A stretch of DNA of 64,000 nucleotides. It comes from Porodaedalea pini. Its lineage: Eukaryota > Basidiomycota > Agaricomycetes > Hymenochaetales > Hymenochaetaceae. The DNA lies in NCBI GenBank assembly GCA_002794775.1, contig NBAY01000032.1, positions 62,001-126,000 on the forward strand, read 5' to 3'. Position 1 is the first letter of the stretch. Each line of letters starts with the position of its first letter. Shown here piece after piece: positions 1 through 10,229 of the stretch. The notes beneath the pieces were generated by a model. The model saw only the letters and a list, made by a program, of their open reading frames with translations. It had not been told where the DNA came from and made no database searches. Both the position numbers and the translations under genes were made by a program.

Positions 1-600
1 ACGTGATTCTAACCTCACTTGCCGGATCCGGCTGCTCACATCAACAAGCATTACTCCCTCAACACAATGGATCAAATGCATATTTTGTCTCCACAGAAGT
101 CTAGAGGATGTCCATAGCTACAACTCTGTGGTCTTAGATTTTTTAATTATCAAATACTGGGGGACTAGTAGGGCAAAAAGTCTATTTTTCCCAAACACCT
201 CAGGATTGTGTACATATCAATTCCATGCTTTTGAGAAAAATTTGAACTTTTTAGATCTCACTTTTGGCCACACCGATCATTCTAAATATGGAATATTATT
301 GTGTCATCATTTAGCCGATTGTGTTAGTCATAAACCACATATAGTACATTTATCTTGAAGGTCTTCAGAGCCTCTAACTGTGTTGTGATCACATTTAAAA
401 TACTGTAGAAGGGCACAGAAAGCATCCCTGCTTCCTTGTTGAAAAATAATCCAAGGTCCCATGAACTGACTTTTCCTCCTGGCCAAATTTTGGCCACCGA
501 TCATTCTAAATGGGGAAAGACTCAAGGTTCAAGGTCCGTGACAGTGATGTGACAATGGCTTGTCGAGTTTAACTTTCGTCTACCTTACTTACATCGGCTT
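1..600. other. Gene-free left edge, AT-rich
   Basis: I see no supportable gene here. The stretch is visibly AT-rich compared with the genes to its right. It contains a short repeated motif: accgatcattctaaat occurs near 273-289 and again near 499-514, each preceded by a ttggcca-like string. ORFs in this stretch are short, overlap on both strands and show no family signature. Confidence 0.5.
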
Positions 601-610
601 TCTCAGCGCT

Positions 611-900
611 CAGACAAACCAACTGGGCACCACTCTCCTCTCATGCTTCCTTATTTATTGAAGGCCGATTTAAACCCGCCAAGCCCTCGCCTGACTATTG
701 TCGCGAGTGACGTGCATTACATGACGGACCTAAACTCAGAGGAGCTTAAAGCTTAAGGGCGTCGAAAAGGTGGGGGAACTCAGCAGGGCGGGTCCGAAAG
801 CGTTCCATAGAAGGTCCATGTCGAACTGTCAAATGACGGAGAGTGCCTTCATCATTAGCGACGTAGGACATACAGCGGAGAACCGAGTTTGGGTGAGTGT
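611..900 (+). pseudogene. Truncated SDR relic, inverted copy
   Basis: The plus strand encodes pieces that match the intact SDR at 2889-4203, which lies on the opposite strand. A QTNQLGT block (611-631) matches QTNHLGT of the intact protein. After a frameshift come MLPYLLKA, NPPSPRLTIVASDVHY and NSEELKA, matching the catalytic-Ser region. After a stop (TAA) and an internal deletion, the C-terminal AGPKAFH, MSNCQ, ISDVGHTAENRVWV follows. The part with the catalytic YxxxK exon is missing, as is everything N-terminal. The relic begins at the position of an exon boundary in the intact gene. It is a broken paralogue and should not make an enzyme. Confidence 0.75.
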
Positions 901-1442
901 CGCCAAACTCTTTCACATTGAGTAACACTGATCCTCTGTTCATCGTTTTATAAAACGAGACAGTCAAAATCTTCAGTGGAGTTGACGTACGCGTCCGGCT
1001 CATAATCCAGAAGTACTTGTGTGCTTGAAAGTATGTTTCCGTACATTTCGGCTCCTTGAACGCGTCTGGTCATCATTTCATTCCTGATATTTCATGTCTT
1101 GTCGTGTCTTTCATGATATCATTCCGTTCCTCTACCCGCAAAATTAATATTGTTTCAGTCTTGGTTATCGAACTTTGTGTGCTCATACCTCTGCCGATAA
1201 CAGATGATTGGGGACCAAGACAGTATGAATCTAACTGAATGAAGTGCGTTTGAAGTACGTAGATGATCGTGCTGAATGAATGGCCAGATATTCAGAGTCT
1301 ACCATCTGAATGCTGGTAGAGACGAGGCTGAAGGAGAAGATCAAGTAAAAGACGGTGATCTAGATGCAAATTGAAATTCTCATGTGCAATGTATAAATAC
1401 CTCATAGTGTAAGAAGAAAGGTATATGAGGTTACGTAGTGGA
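901..1442. other. Intergenic stretch between SDR relic and RRF
   Basis: About 540 bases between the inverted SDR relic and the 3' end of the ribosome recycling factor gene. It should hold that gene's 3' UTR (minus strand). I see no coding signature or repeat. Confidence 0.5.
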
Positions 1443-2478
1443 TTATTTGACGCCTAAGTTTTTCTTCATATCGGCGACAATCTTGTCTATCTCTTTTAGA
1501 TGCTTCTGAAGAAGCTCGTGGAACTGGTAACACAACGCAAAAGACAAGGAAGTCAGATATCATCCTGGAGGGGGAACTGAGTTTAGAGACGTGCCTCGTC
1601 AATCTCAATTGAATGCTTCGCATACTTCCCCTTTTTGACGCTTGTCTGCTCGATGCGGCGCAGTTGCACTCGTGCATCCTCAGCAAGCTTCGAGGCAGAC
1701 TTCGCAAGCTCCGTGCGCGCGTCAACAGTTGGTCTGCAGAAAGCAATTGAGCAAGAAAAAAAAAGGAGCGTCTTAGCATTGAGGATAACGCACTTCGGCA
1801 TAGGGATTTTTATAGTCCTGTTGTCGATCCTTTGCGGAACGACGTGCGGAATGCGTGCGGCGTAGATGCCTTTCTCAACATGCTTGAGCGACTAGAAAAA
1901 AACATAAGCGTCAGGATGGAGCGGTTATATGACAGGACAAAATTACGCACATCTTCTGCAAACACGGTCACGAGCAAAGTCGTGCCCTCCCGCACACCGA
2001 CCGTCGCGACCTCTACCAACGCACACGTTTCACCTTCTGGCATGTTGGGCAGAGCGACGCGTACAGGCTTGAGTATATCCGGAGTCACACGTCCACTGCC
2101 TTGGGTCTCCATGACTGCTGCTTCACGACGAAACCAGTCGACTGCGCTCTGCATCTTTCCGTCCGCGCGGTCGTATTCCGCCTGAGCCTCACCCGATAAC
2201 ACCTGCTGCGAACCGGGAACAAGCCCAGCTGTACCGGTGCTATGTCCACCCCAAGATTTATCCCTCTCCGAGAGATCGGCTTTCGCTGGCTTGTCCGCAC
2301 TTTCTTTAGCTTTATTGTCCTTCTCTTTTCCCTTGCCGCCTTTCGCTTTGGACGCGTAAAGCCGGTTTAGGGTGAGGTCAAATCGTAAAGGTGAAGCTAT
2401 ACATGATGACTTTGATGCAGGAAAGAGTGGACGAGCTGGTCGAAATTGACGAAAAACTAAGCGAAGAGCGCCACGCAT
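1443..2478 (-). CDS. RRF1: Mitochondrial ribosome recycling factor
   Basis: The product releases the post-termination ribosome in mitochondria, acting with mitochondrial EF-G. Four exons give an unbroken frame of 282 codons including stop: 2478-1951, 1891-1794, 1733-1595 and 1523-1443. The first about 70 residues are basic and low in complexity, as expected for a mitochondrial targeting region. The RRF core follows: KMQSAVDWFRRE, GRVTPDILKPVRV, TVFAED/SLKHVEKGIY, HVVPQRIDNRTIKIPMPKPTVDAR, AEDARVQLRRI and KKGKYAKHS. The last exon ends LKEIDKIVADMKKNLGVK, the usual RRF tail. Introns 1 and 2 are GT-AG. Intron 3 (1594-1524) works only with a GC donor (GAG|GCACGT). The start is the first ATG of the frame. 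Family assignment is firm; organelle targeting is inferred from the N-terminus. Confidence 0.93.
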
Positions 2479-2888
2479 GACAGCGGTGCAGGAGAAGAGT
2501 TTGTCGCGGTCGTGAATGTCACGTGGACGTCGCGCTCAATATACGTGTCACGTGGAGTCGGGGCTCAAACCTTGTCTTCTATGGCGACTTTCTGATGTTA
2601 ATTAGTACCAGAAAAGAATAATTTATTACAATTTTAACGGAGTATTGTAAGTGTCCGTTCCTCGCCTGACCGTCTTTGCTCCTAGAAAAAGCTACACAGC
2701 CAGCTCACCCTTTCAGGGAGTGACTGCAGCTGGGGGGATATCCAAGAGCTCTGGAGTAGTTCGAATGCACAGGTCAAATCTAAAAAGACAGGTACTCTTT
2801 TACAATTGGTCCGACGCGGTCATCGACTTTCCTGAGGATTGCAATCGTCTCATCCTACAGTATATTTAGATGCCTGCTTAGTCCATAC

Positions 2889-4203
2889 TTAAATCTGACT
2901 ATCACTCACCCATAGACGATCCTGAGCTTTATGGCCCTCCTCGCTGATGACGAAGTCGCTCTCTTCTGTGATCTGGCAGTAGGACATAAACTTCCCATGG
3001 AACGCCTTCGGACCCGCCCCGATGAGCTCCTCCTTCCTGCCAGCGTCACTCGAATCTTTCTTACTCAGAGCCTTCGCAGGGTCAGCTGTGACCGCCGCAT
3101 GAACGAGCTTTCGGCCACCTTCTTCCGCGGTGCGTGCAATAATCACGAGGCTGAGCCACAAGATGAACCTCGTGAAGACATTGCCGCGCAGCTCTTCGTT
3201 GAGACCAGAACGACAGTAGCCCGGGTTTACCGCGTTAACGACAAGGGAAGAGGTAGATGGGAGACGAGAGGAGAACGCGCGCATGAAGAAGATGTTAAGC
3301 ACTGTATGTGGGTGGATAGGAATGAGTGGCGTTTACACGTTGATAAAGAAGGATCTTACATTTTGACACCGGGTACCTGCGGAACATCACGCTGTGTTAT
3401 GCAAATAATCAGCAAGACCATCGTACGTATCGCACAAATAGGCTGACCCGGAATGTCTCACCTTGAGGTACAGTACTGTTGATCACTCAGCTTCTCCAGT
3501 ATGCTCGGCGCACTGAGCTCCTCCGGTTTCAGATTCGTGAAATAGTGGGCATCACTCGCGACGATAGTAAGACGGGGGCTCGGTGGATTAGATGGTGCTT
3601 TCATGAGATAAGGAAGCATTAGGATCGCCAGGAGGGCGGTGCCTAGGTGATTTGTCTGGATACTAAATGCAAGTTAAGGTTGGTCAGAATGCAAGAAGTA
3701 TTAAGATATTTTCAAGAGAGACCCACGTCGATTCCCATCCGTCTTCCGTCTCCTTGTAGTGCTGTGTCGCAATTCCGGAGTTCTCTATGAGAAGATCAAG
3801 GTGGCCACCGCCCTGTCCTTCGAACTTGTCGACGAAGGCACTGATGGACGCGAAGTCCATTAGATCTATTGCCCAAATCTCCCCGCCTTCGAAGCCGGTC
3901 GTCTCGCAGATCGCTACAGATGACAAGGCATAATATAAGTATACCTTGTACGCTTCATCATTCAAATTACTCACAGTCTAGTGCGGTTTGCGCCTTTGCG
4001 ACATTCCTGCATGCGAGAATGAGCCTTCCCGCATTCGAGCCTTTGCCCATCATTGAGGCAATATGGCGAGTACATTCAAGCCCGAGGCCGGCATTGGCAC
4101 CCAGTACGATCACGGTCTTCCCCGATAGGTCCGTGGATATGGACTCGATGGAGGGAAGCTTCCCGAATTGCTCGCGGAGAAAAAATCCAAAGGAGTATTT
4201 CAT
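2889..4203 (-). CDS. Short-chain dehydrogenase/reductase (SDR), retinol-dehydrogenase-like
   Basis: An NAD(P)-dependent oxidoreductase of the classical SDR fold; the substrate is unknown. Five exons keep one frame of 349 codons including stop: 4203-3975, 3913-3727, 3662-3462, 3376-3360 and 3301-2889. Visible motifs are the nucleotide-binding GANAGLG near residue 40, an NSG (usually NAG) after LDLLIE, the active-site VASDAH serine, and YPVSK carrying the catalytic Tyr and Lys. YPVSK sits in a 17-nt microexon, and only with it included does the frame run on to LLNIFFMRAF and the PG motif VNAVNPGYC. The ATG at 4203 was chosen because the six codons upstream begin with TTG. The gene lies 410 bases upstream of RRF on the same strand. 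A broken inverted copy is at 611-900. Confidence 0.9.
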
Positions 4204-5945
4204 GCTGGAGGTTGAAATCAAAGGAGAGTTGAGGAGAGGAGTTGCTCATACTGTCAGCTATATACCGATCGATTTCGATGACATGCTTTAATTCGTCCCG
4301 AGACAGCCTACTGCAGTCGTGTACATGCGTAAGCCTTCGGCACATGTCCGTGTTCGGCGAGAAAACGGACAGACCGCCTAGAGTAATTGAGTCGCATGCG
4401 TCATACCATAGGTACGCGTCAATCTCACGGCAAGGCGCGATATGGGACTCCAGAATTCCAAGCCTTTTTTCTGTGAGAGCCGTTCACCAGATGTCCTGGA
4501 AAAGAAAGTAGTCCTCCGCGAGCGATGTGGACCTATGAAGGTGAGATGGACAAGGATTTGTTATACGAACGTCTAGTTCATTTGAGCAGTTACCAGTGCT
4601 GAGAATTGCAGTTGTCTCATCCTATTCGCAGTGACGTAGGCCTCGGCACGAAATTGTAATGGTCACGTGTCGTCGGAGTTTAAATGTCTAGCGTGTGAAA
4701 TTTTGGCGGATTCAAGTTTGCCTCTGACTCTCTACTAGTAGCATTCCCTATCTGGGTTCTCTTCTCCTCTTCAAGAAGATCGAGTAGAAGTTGCATACCT
4801 GCGAAACTAAACCTCTTTGGATCAAGTAAACTCTGCCGTCATGCCTTATTTTTGGACATCAGCGATCTGAGCAACGCGCACTGCCTGCCACTGGCAGTCC
4901 ACATTCCAGCAACTCGCAACCCAAATTATACACATTATGTCATGACTCTATGCAGTTTCAAGCAGCTTCTCCAATAATCAAGGCCGGGTTTTGAATTATT
5001 AGAGTATCTTCCGACGTCTTCCTCATCGTATCCGTAAACTGACCTTTGGAAGTAAGCATCATACGATGAAAGCAGACTGTTTTGATATGATTTTCGACCA
5101 CTATCTGGATATCTACTGGATAGAATTACAAACGCGACTGCGGATGATCTTCCTGGTCTTGGTCGCGACTCTACGATTTGGAAGGCAAGTGCCTACTGTG
5201 AAACGGGAACTCGAAACGACTTTGGACCTCGAGTAACTACGATAAGGATTCAACGACTTTGTAAACAGGTGCTGCACTTTTCACATGACTGCACGATTGA
5301 AGCTTGAAAAGAATGCGGAAGTCTAAGAACACTGCAAACGAGAGTGCTCGCTGATGCTCAGTAGGTCCTGAAAATTATTCATAACGCGCTGATCAACCGC
5401 GTCCTCTAGACAGAATGTACCATTGATGAAGAATCAAGCTCGAGATCGCATCAATGATCTTGTCGTAAGCGTTTGTTTGTTTTAGCTCGTCTGTATGACA
5501 AGGAAACAGTATGCTTTGCAGGAAATCTACAGAATTTTCAAAAGATCGGGCTCTCTCACAAGGCTTTCATTTTCATTGATTTATACAAAGCCGGTCGCGC
5601 TTTTACAACGAAGGAAGGCACCTTTTTCAAGCCCAAATACTCTCCCGCATAATTTGTGGTTCGTGGCTGTAACCGCTCCACGACGGGCTCGCTTGTCCAC
5701 CGGAAGTCGTTTCGTGCAGAATCCTTCCAGACGAAACGTTCCGTTGAACTTGGATGACCTTGGACGCCTTCAACTCCTGCGCCATTGAATAAACAAGCAC
5801 ATCCAATCTGCGAAAATTAAATGCTCTTAAAGTGCAGAGTCTACAGACTTAACCATGTTATCACAACCGACAGGAAACAATCTTGCGGGACAAAAATAGA
5901 TAATGAGAAATGAACGCCGTTGTGAAAGCGCTACATGCAACATAG
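4204..5945. other. Intergenic stretch without recognisable gene
   Basis: About 1.7 kb between the SDR start and the 3' end of the DUF6533-type gene. It should hold the SDR promoter on the right of position 4204. The largest open frame (97 codons at 5495-5788, plus) has no recognisable motif and no splice context I can support, so I do not call it. Confidence 0.45.
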
Positions 5946-7761
5946 TCAATTGAACCGCATCTCGCTTAATGTCGACGCCCCGGGGTCAGAATATCCATTC
6001 GAATCCCTCTCTGCCACTTCTTTCAAGTTGAACAGAAGGTGACTGCCGAGGAGGCATAGCAGCGACGAGTTGGTAAACCCAGAGACAAGAGATTTGTAAA
6101 GGCCGTCATCCATCCAATATACGGAAATACTCGCAATACTGCAAGCTATTACTCTATGCAGTCGATCAGCACGGTATTATGCGAATTAATGCAGTTGCGT
6201 ACATACATGAGGAAGTATATCACCTGATCCCGCAAAAGGACAGAAACCAAACTGAATCTACTGAGTTCCCCTGGGACTCTCCAGTAAATTGTCGTTTTGT
6301 AAACTGCCACGGCGAGAAGAACGAGCTCGAACGACAGAGGGAGGAGCCTAGTCGAGGTCAGAATCTACGGCTGCAAGGAATAACGATGAACAGCGAGTAT
6401 AGTTGCCGTTGTTCAGGTTGGTTCGGGTCAGGAAAGTTTCAGCTGACTCTCGATTCAGAGGGTTGAACCGGGTCAACCCTCAATTTCGGAGCGTGAGTAA
6501 GAAAAAATCACAAACTCTTTGAGCTTGAACCGCTGCTGACCCGAACCGCTGTTGACCCGACAAAGACAACTATATCTGCAAGTGTGCGTACCAGTAGATT
6601 GTTGCAGAGAGTCTGTCAAAGGGCCCATTGGCACTCCCAATGCTGGCTAACAAATACTGAATAAAGAGTATATATCACTGCAAAGAACAGGGATACTTAC
6701 GTAACAATACAGTTTCGATGTGCAAAAGCAATCCGAGAGTAGCTACCGCTTCTGCTACAAAAAGCATTTTGAGAAAGCAACATGTTCTCTTATCTAAATT
6801 TAAAGCAGGTTGGTTGGCCAATGACGAGCTATGAAGTTGTTACTCACCATTGTGACATAAGGCAGACACTCTCATTAAGAGGATGCCTTGAGAGATACAA
6901 TATTGTGATTTTATTTTATTTTATTGAAGGCAATCGGCTTCGTTATGATGGACTCACAATCAATCAAAATGATCTCGAGCCATCCTAACGGAAATACTTG
7001 TTTAGTATCTTAGACAAATGAGAAGAGAAAACTCACCAGCAATCTGATTAATCCATCCGAAGAAATCTAGGGTCACTTGTTTCACGATGGTTTGGACGCT
7101 ATGTATGCCCAGGACTCACCCCTTTGATAGAGTGAAGTGACTTGAATGGGTGCAAGAAGGAATCATTGACTGTCGTGCAACTCACAACTCGGTGTCTCCC
7201 AGGCTGGTGGAGAGGTTTACTGAGAATATAGGTAAGCATTGGAATAATGCAGCTTGGGTGGTTCACTTACGAAAGACATCATTGATTGTATCAACAGGGG
7301 CGGCAAACAGCCCAATATAGCGATTCTGTAAGGTTCGCATTGAGTTTCTGAGAGTATACCCCGTATTCTATAGTAAGTTCTATACCAAGAAGAAGACCCA
7401 AGTAGCCAACTGGCCTCGGACACCCTGGGTGCGTATTGATGATGCACGTGCGATTCAAGCTTGGGTAACAATTGAAACTTACCCAAAAGTAGTGAACCTG
7501 GATCAAAGTGAGAAATCAATTAATTTACAATAAAATAATATCAGTTTCTCTTACCTCTTCTTCTATGGTTGTGACTGCAAGATAAATGTTAGGGTCCAGT
7601 TACAGTGCTCCTTACTGTAGAAATATGACATAACTGTAATCGTAAACGAGGAGAGACGTAGCCGCGATGCGAACATATGCCACCATTAAGTTCACGTTCC
7701 ATGATTCAAGCTGAGATAATCTGGAGCCGGAGGCGTCGGACTCGGAGAGAATGCCAGACAT
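5946..7761 (-). CDS. DUF6533-type integral membrane protein (divergent, single copy)
   Basis: A multi-span membrane protein of the DUF6533 class, a family of unknown function that I know from Agaricomycetes. The ATG at 7761 opens an exon with VAYVRIAATSLLVYDY. Splicing adds TTIEEE, VHYFW and an exon reading NRYIGLFAAPVDTINDVF (about 7344-7270), the EV-x(2)-W / NRY signature of the domain. A hydrophobic exon near 6755-6700 reads AEAVATLGLLLHIETVLL. The exon at about 6180-6360 reads LPLSFELVLLAVAVYKTTIYW, then VLLRDQVIYFLMY. The last exon (about 6140-5946) contains LLCLLGSHLLFNLKEVAER and ends SEMRFN, the counterpart of the LINLKEAGER...SDIEFS tail of the array copies. The exact borders of the middle exons are unresolved, and one candidate middle exon runs into a stop near 6620, so partial decay is possible. 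Confidence 0.62.
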
Positions 7762-8532
7762 GTATAGATTCGAATAAAATCTATGAGGTGTGAAGATAGA
7801 CTTGGGGGTGAGAGAGCGAGGGCACACCTTTCGTCTCTAAACCGGATATACTAGCCGGAGAATGTATTTTAAACGCAGAATCAGATTAAGTGGTTTCAGA
7901 TTGCAGAGCATATCTGCCTTATGAGTTTCCAAATGCCTATCGTGTGTCTGACTGGTACAAATTAAGTGAAGTTGTACGGACGGGATCTGGATCACATCAC
8001 GTAGAAGAGATGTTTCGAGTCAAGATAAGGCGACAACAAAAATGCGAAGCACAAACGAGCAGCATGAATGATTAGATCAGCTTCCGAAGGTGATCACAAC
8101 ATTTCCGAGAGAAATGCGGTGCATAAAAGCAATATGCTTATCATGATGCCGGAAGGAAGCACAGAGTGCTCCCAGAGACGTGTTGTAGTACAATCAACCG
8201 AAGCTGATAGTCTAAAGAACTTTCCCTGGTGTTCATCTAAGCATCACCTTCCGATTCATCCAGTTTCACATTCCTTGGGCTCTATGATGCAGCGAATTCA
8301 TCTGATTTCTGGATATCTGCCAGTCAAAAAAGAGAATGGCCACGAATGCGAAAAGACCTATAGTGCGTATGAGACAGAACGAGCAAACGGTAGAGGTATC
8401 TCTGATGTGGTATACATGTGAGGTGAGCAGTGAGGACCAAGAGAAAAACTAAACAGATTTGACATGCTTAGGAGCGACGACTTCCCTCGAGATAAAAGAC
8501 TAATCGAGAAGACTTAGCTCGCTAGCTATTTT
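7762..8532. other. Intergenic stretch
   Basis: Holds the promoter of the DUF6533-type gene and the 3' flank of the membrane protein gene at 8533-10229; both are minus-strand. A 117-codon plus-strand open frame at 8068-8421 has no recognisable domain. I cannot support it as a gene. Confidence 0.4.
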
Positions 8533-10229
8533 CTAGACTTCGTCTTCGGCAGTTGTGTATCCATCTGCCTGTGATAGTGATGACGATGATGCAGATGCGG
8601 AGCTTAGCGTTGTGGAGGACTCGGAGCTTATGCGCAAGCTCTTTTCCCTGATGTTCCCTTGTTCGCCTCTCGCCTTGGGGGCGAAGTCCGACGAATCAGA
8701 ATGGATAGAATTCATGGAGATGCGGGCAGACGGCTGTCTCCCATTTGGGCATATATTATTCGCACCTGCCTGCTGGAAGAAGGATGACATGAAGTCCGGT
8801 CCAGCTCTGTGCTCATTCCCAGCCCATCTCGGTGGCACTGGGCGCGACCCATGTCCGTGTCCGTGTCCGTGTCCAAATCCGTGCTCAAATCCACGCCCGG
8901 ATCCGTGTCCACCAAAATCCGATTGTAGCGGCTGCTGCTCATGAGCTAGATGTGCTTTGTGCACGGGCACGTCGTGTCTGCGCTTGTGAAGCTTCCACCT
9001 GATGAAGGTCTTGGTGAGATTGATGAACGGGAGGACGACGAGGAACATCGGAAGGATTTGACCGAAGCCCCATAAGTTCGAGCCGATGCCGTCGCCACCA
9101 CCTTCGAACCGATTTTGTACTATGAGCAGTTCGGCGTTCATGACGAACAACGCCCATAGTATGATGATGACGAAGATTTCAAATATAAGTCTGCCCGAGA
9201 GGCCAGTAGAATATAGACCCTCGTCCAAAGGCTGTGCAGGCTCTACATGCTTCTTGTTCTTCTCTTTCCCAGTCCGCCGATTTGGTCTCTCGTCCTTCGC
9301 TGGTTCATCGGGTTGGAAGGAGGACGCAAGCCCTGGGCCAGCATAGCCTCGCTCCGCGTCGTCCAGGCGCCGCGGCACTATAGTAAGGGTCCTGACGGTC
9401 TGCTGTTTCAGCGCTGCAGCCGCTTGAGCCTCTGTATCGACCTTCGGCTCCTTCTGCTTTTCTACCCACTTCCGAAGTTCGACGTATCGAGCTACAATGA
9501 TATCCCTGTAGTCGTTGATAATGAGCAATGAATAGACGAGGATCACGATCCCGATGACAATAAGGGCGATGACACGCCCCGCCGTGAGTGCTGGGAAAGC
9601 CGTGAAGATGACCGCGACGGCGTGTGTATTGCATCGCGGGGTGGTGCCGAAGGTGCGCGCAACGATGAGAACGGCCAGCAAAAAGGCGAAGATGAGGTAG
9701 GAATGGAGTATGTAGAGAACCTTAAGCGTGGTGTCACTCTTTCTAAAACGATTGTAGGTCGGAAAGCAGAAGAAGATAGCGGTCCAAGAGAGAGCCAGCA
9801 GGTAAAAGACGACAATGGCATCATGAAAACTCATTCCGGGCTCTGGCTTGAAGCCCAGGATGAACGAAGTGACAACCATTGCGACGTTGGTCGCGACGAG
9901 TGTATAAAGTGCGCCCGAATTCTCGCCTACTGACGCGGACCGCGCTGACATTAGACCTGAGGGCAGCTATGAGCACAATCGCGCAGACCGAGAACACGAC
10001 AGACTGACCGAGAAAAAGCGCCTGGAGATAGAACGAGATACGGACACCAGGACCACTGATGTCTGTGTTCATCTAGTACAAAATTTTTAGAGAAAAAACA
10101 AGGTTAGAGAGTGGGTCGACGCACCTCCGGTCCCCCTCCAGACAGCAGGCATGCGCAGTTTGGGTCGATGGTAGAGTTGCCCATACAAAGACGCAACAGG
10201 TCGCCATCCGACAAGTTGGACAGAGACAT
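8533..10229 (-). CDS. Multi-span membrane protein with His/Gly-rich C-terminal tail
   Basis: Three exons keep one frame of 531 codons: 10229-10125, 10072-10009 and 9956-8533, separated by two 52-nt GT-AG introns. The first exon gives a short N-terminus with three cysteines (LRLCMGN, NCACLL). The first hydrophobic segment is ISGPGVRISFYLQALFLG. Further spans include LYTLVATNVAMVVTSFILGF, DAIVVFYLLALSWTAIFFCF, a span near VLYILHSYLIFAFLLAVLIV, and GRVIALIVIGIVILVYSLLI. After a charged cytosol-like loop of roughly 90 residues come IFEIFVIIILWALFVM and FGQILPMFLVVLPFI. The tail holds an alternating Gly-His run followed by Ser-rich sequence. An organisation with about seven spans and an N-terminal Cys motif resembles fungal membrane proteins of unknown function; I assign no function. 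Confidence 0.85.

Noticed and set aside
746..1003. 85-codon minus-strand ORF near the left end
   Set aside because: It is the antisense of the plus-strand SDR relic, which explains the sequence better.
5495..5788. 97-codon plus-strand ORF
   Set aside because: No motif, no splice partners and no conservation evidence inside the window.
8533..9951. Starting the membrane protein at the ATG at 9951
   Set aside because: Two upstream exons (10229-10125 and 10072-10009) join in phase through 52-nt GT-AG introns and add the first hydrophobic segment, so 9951 is an internal Met.
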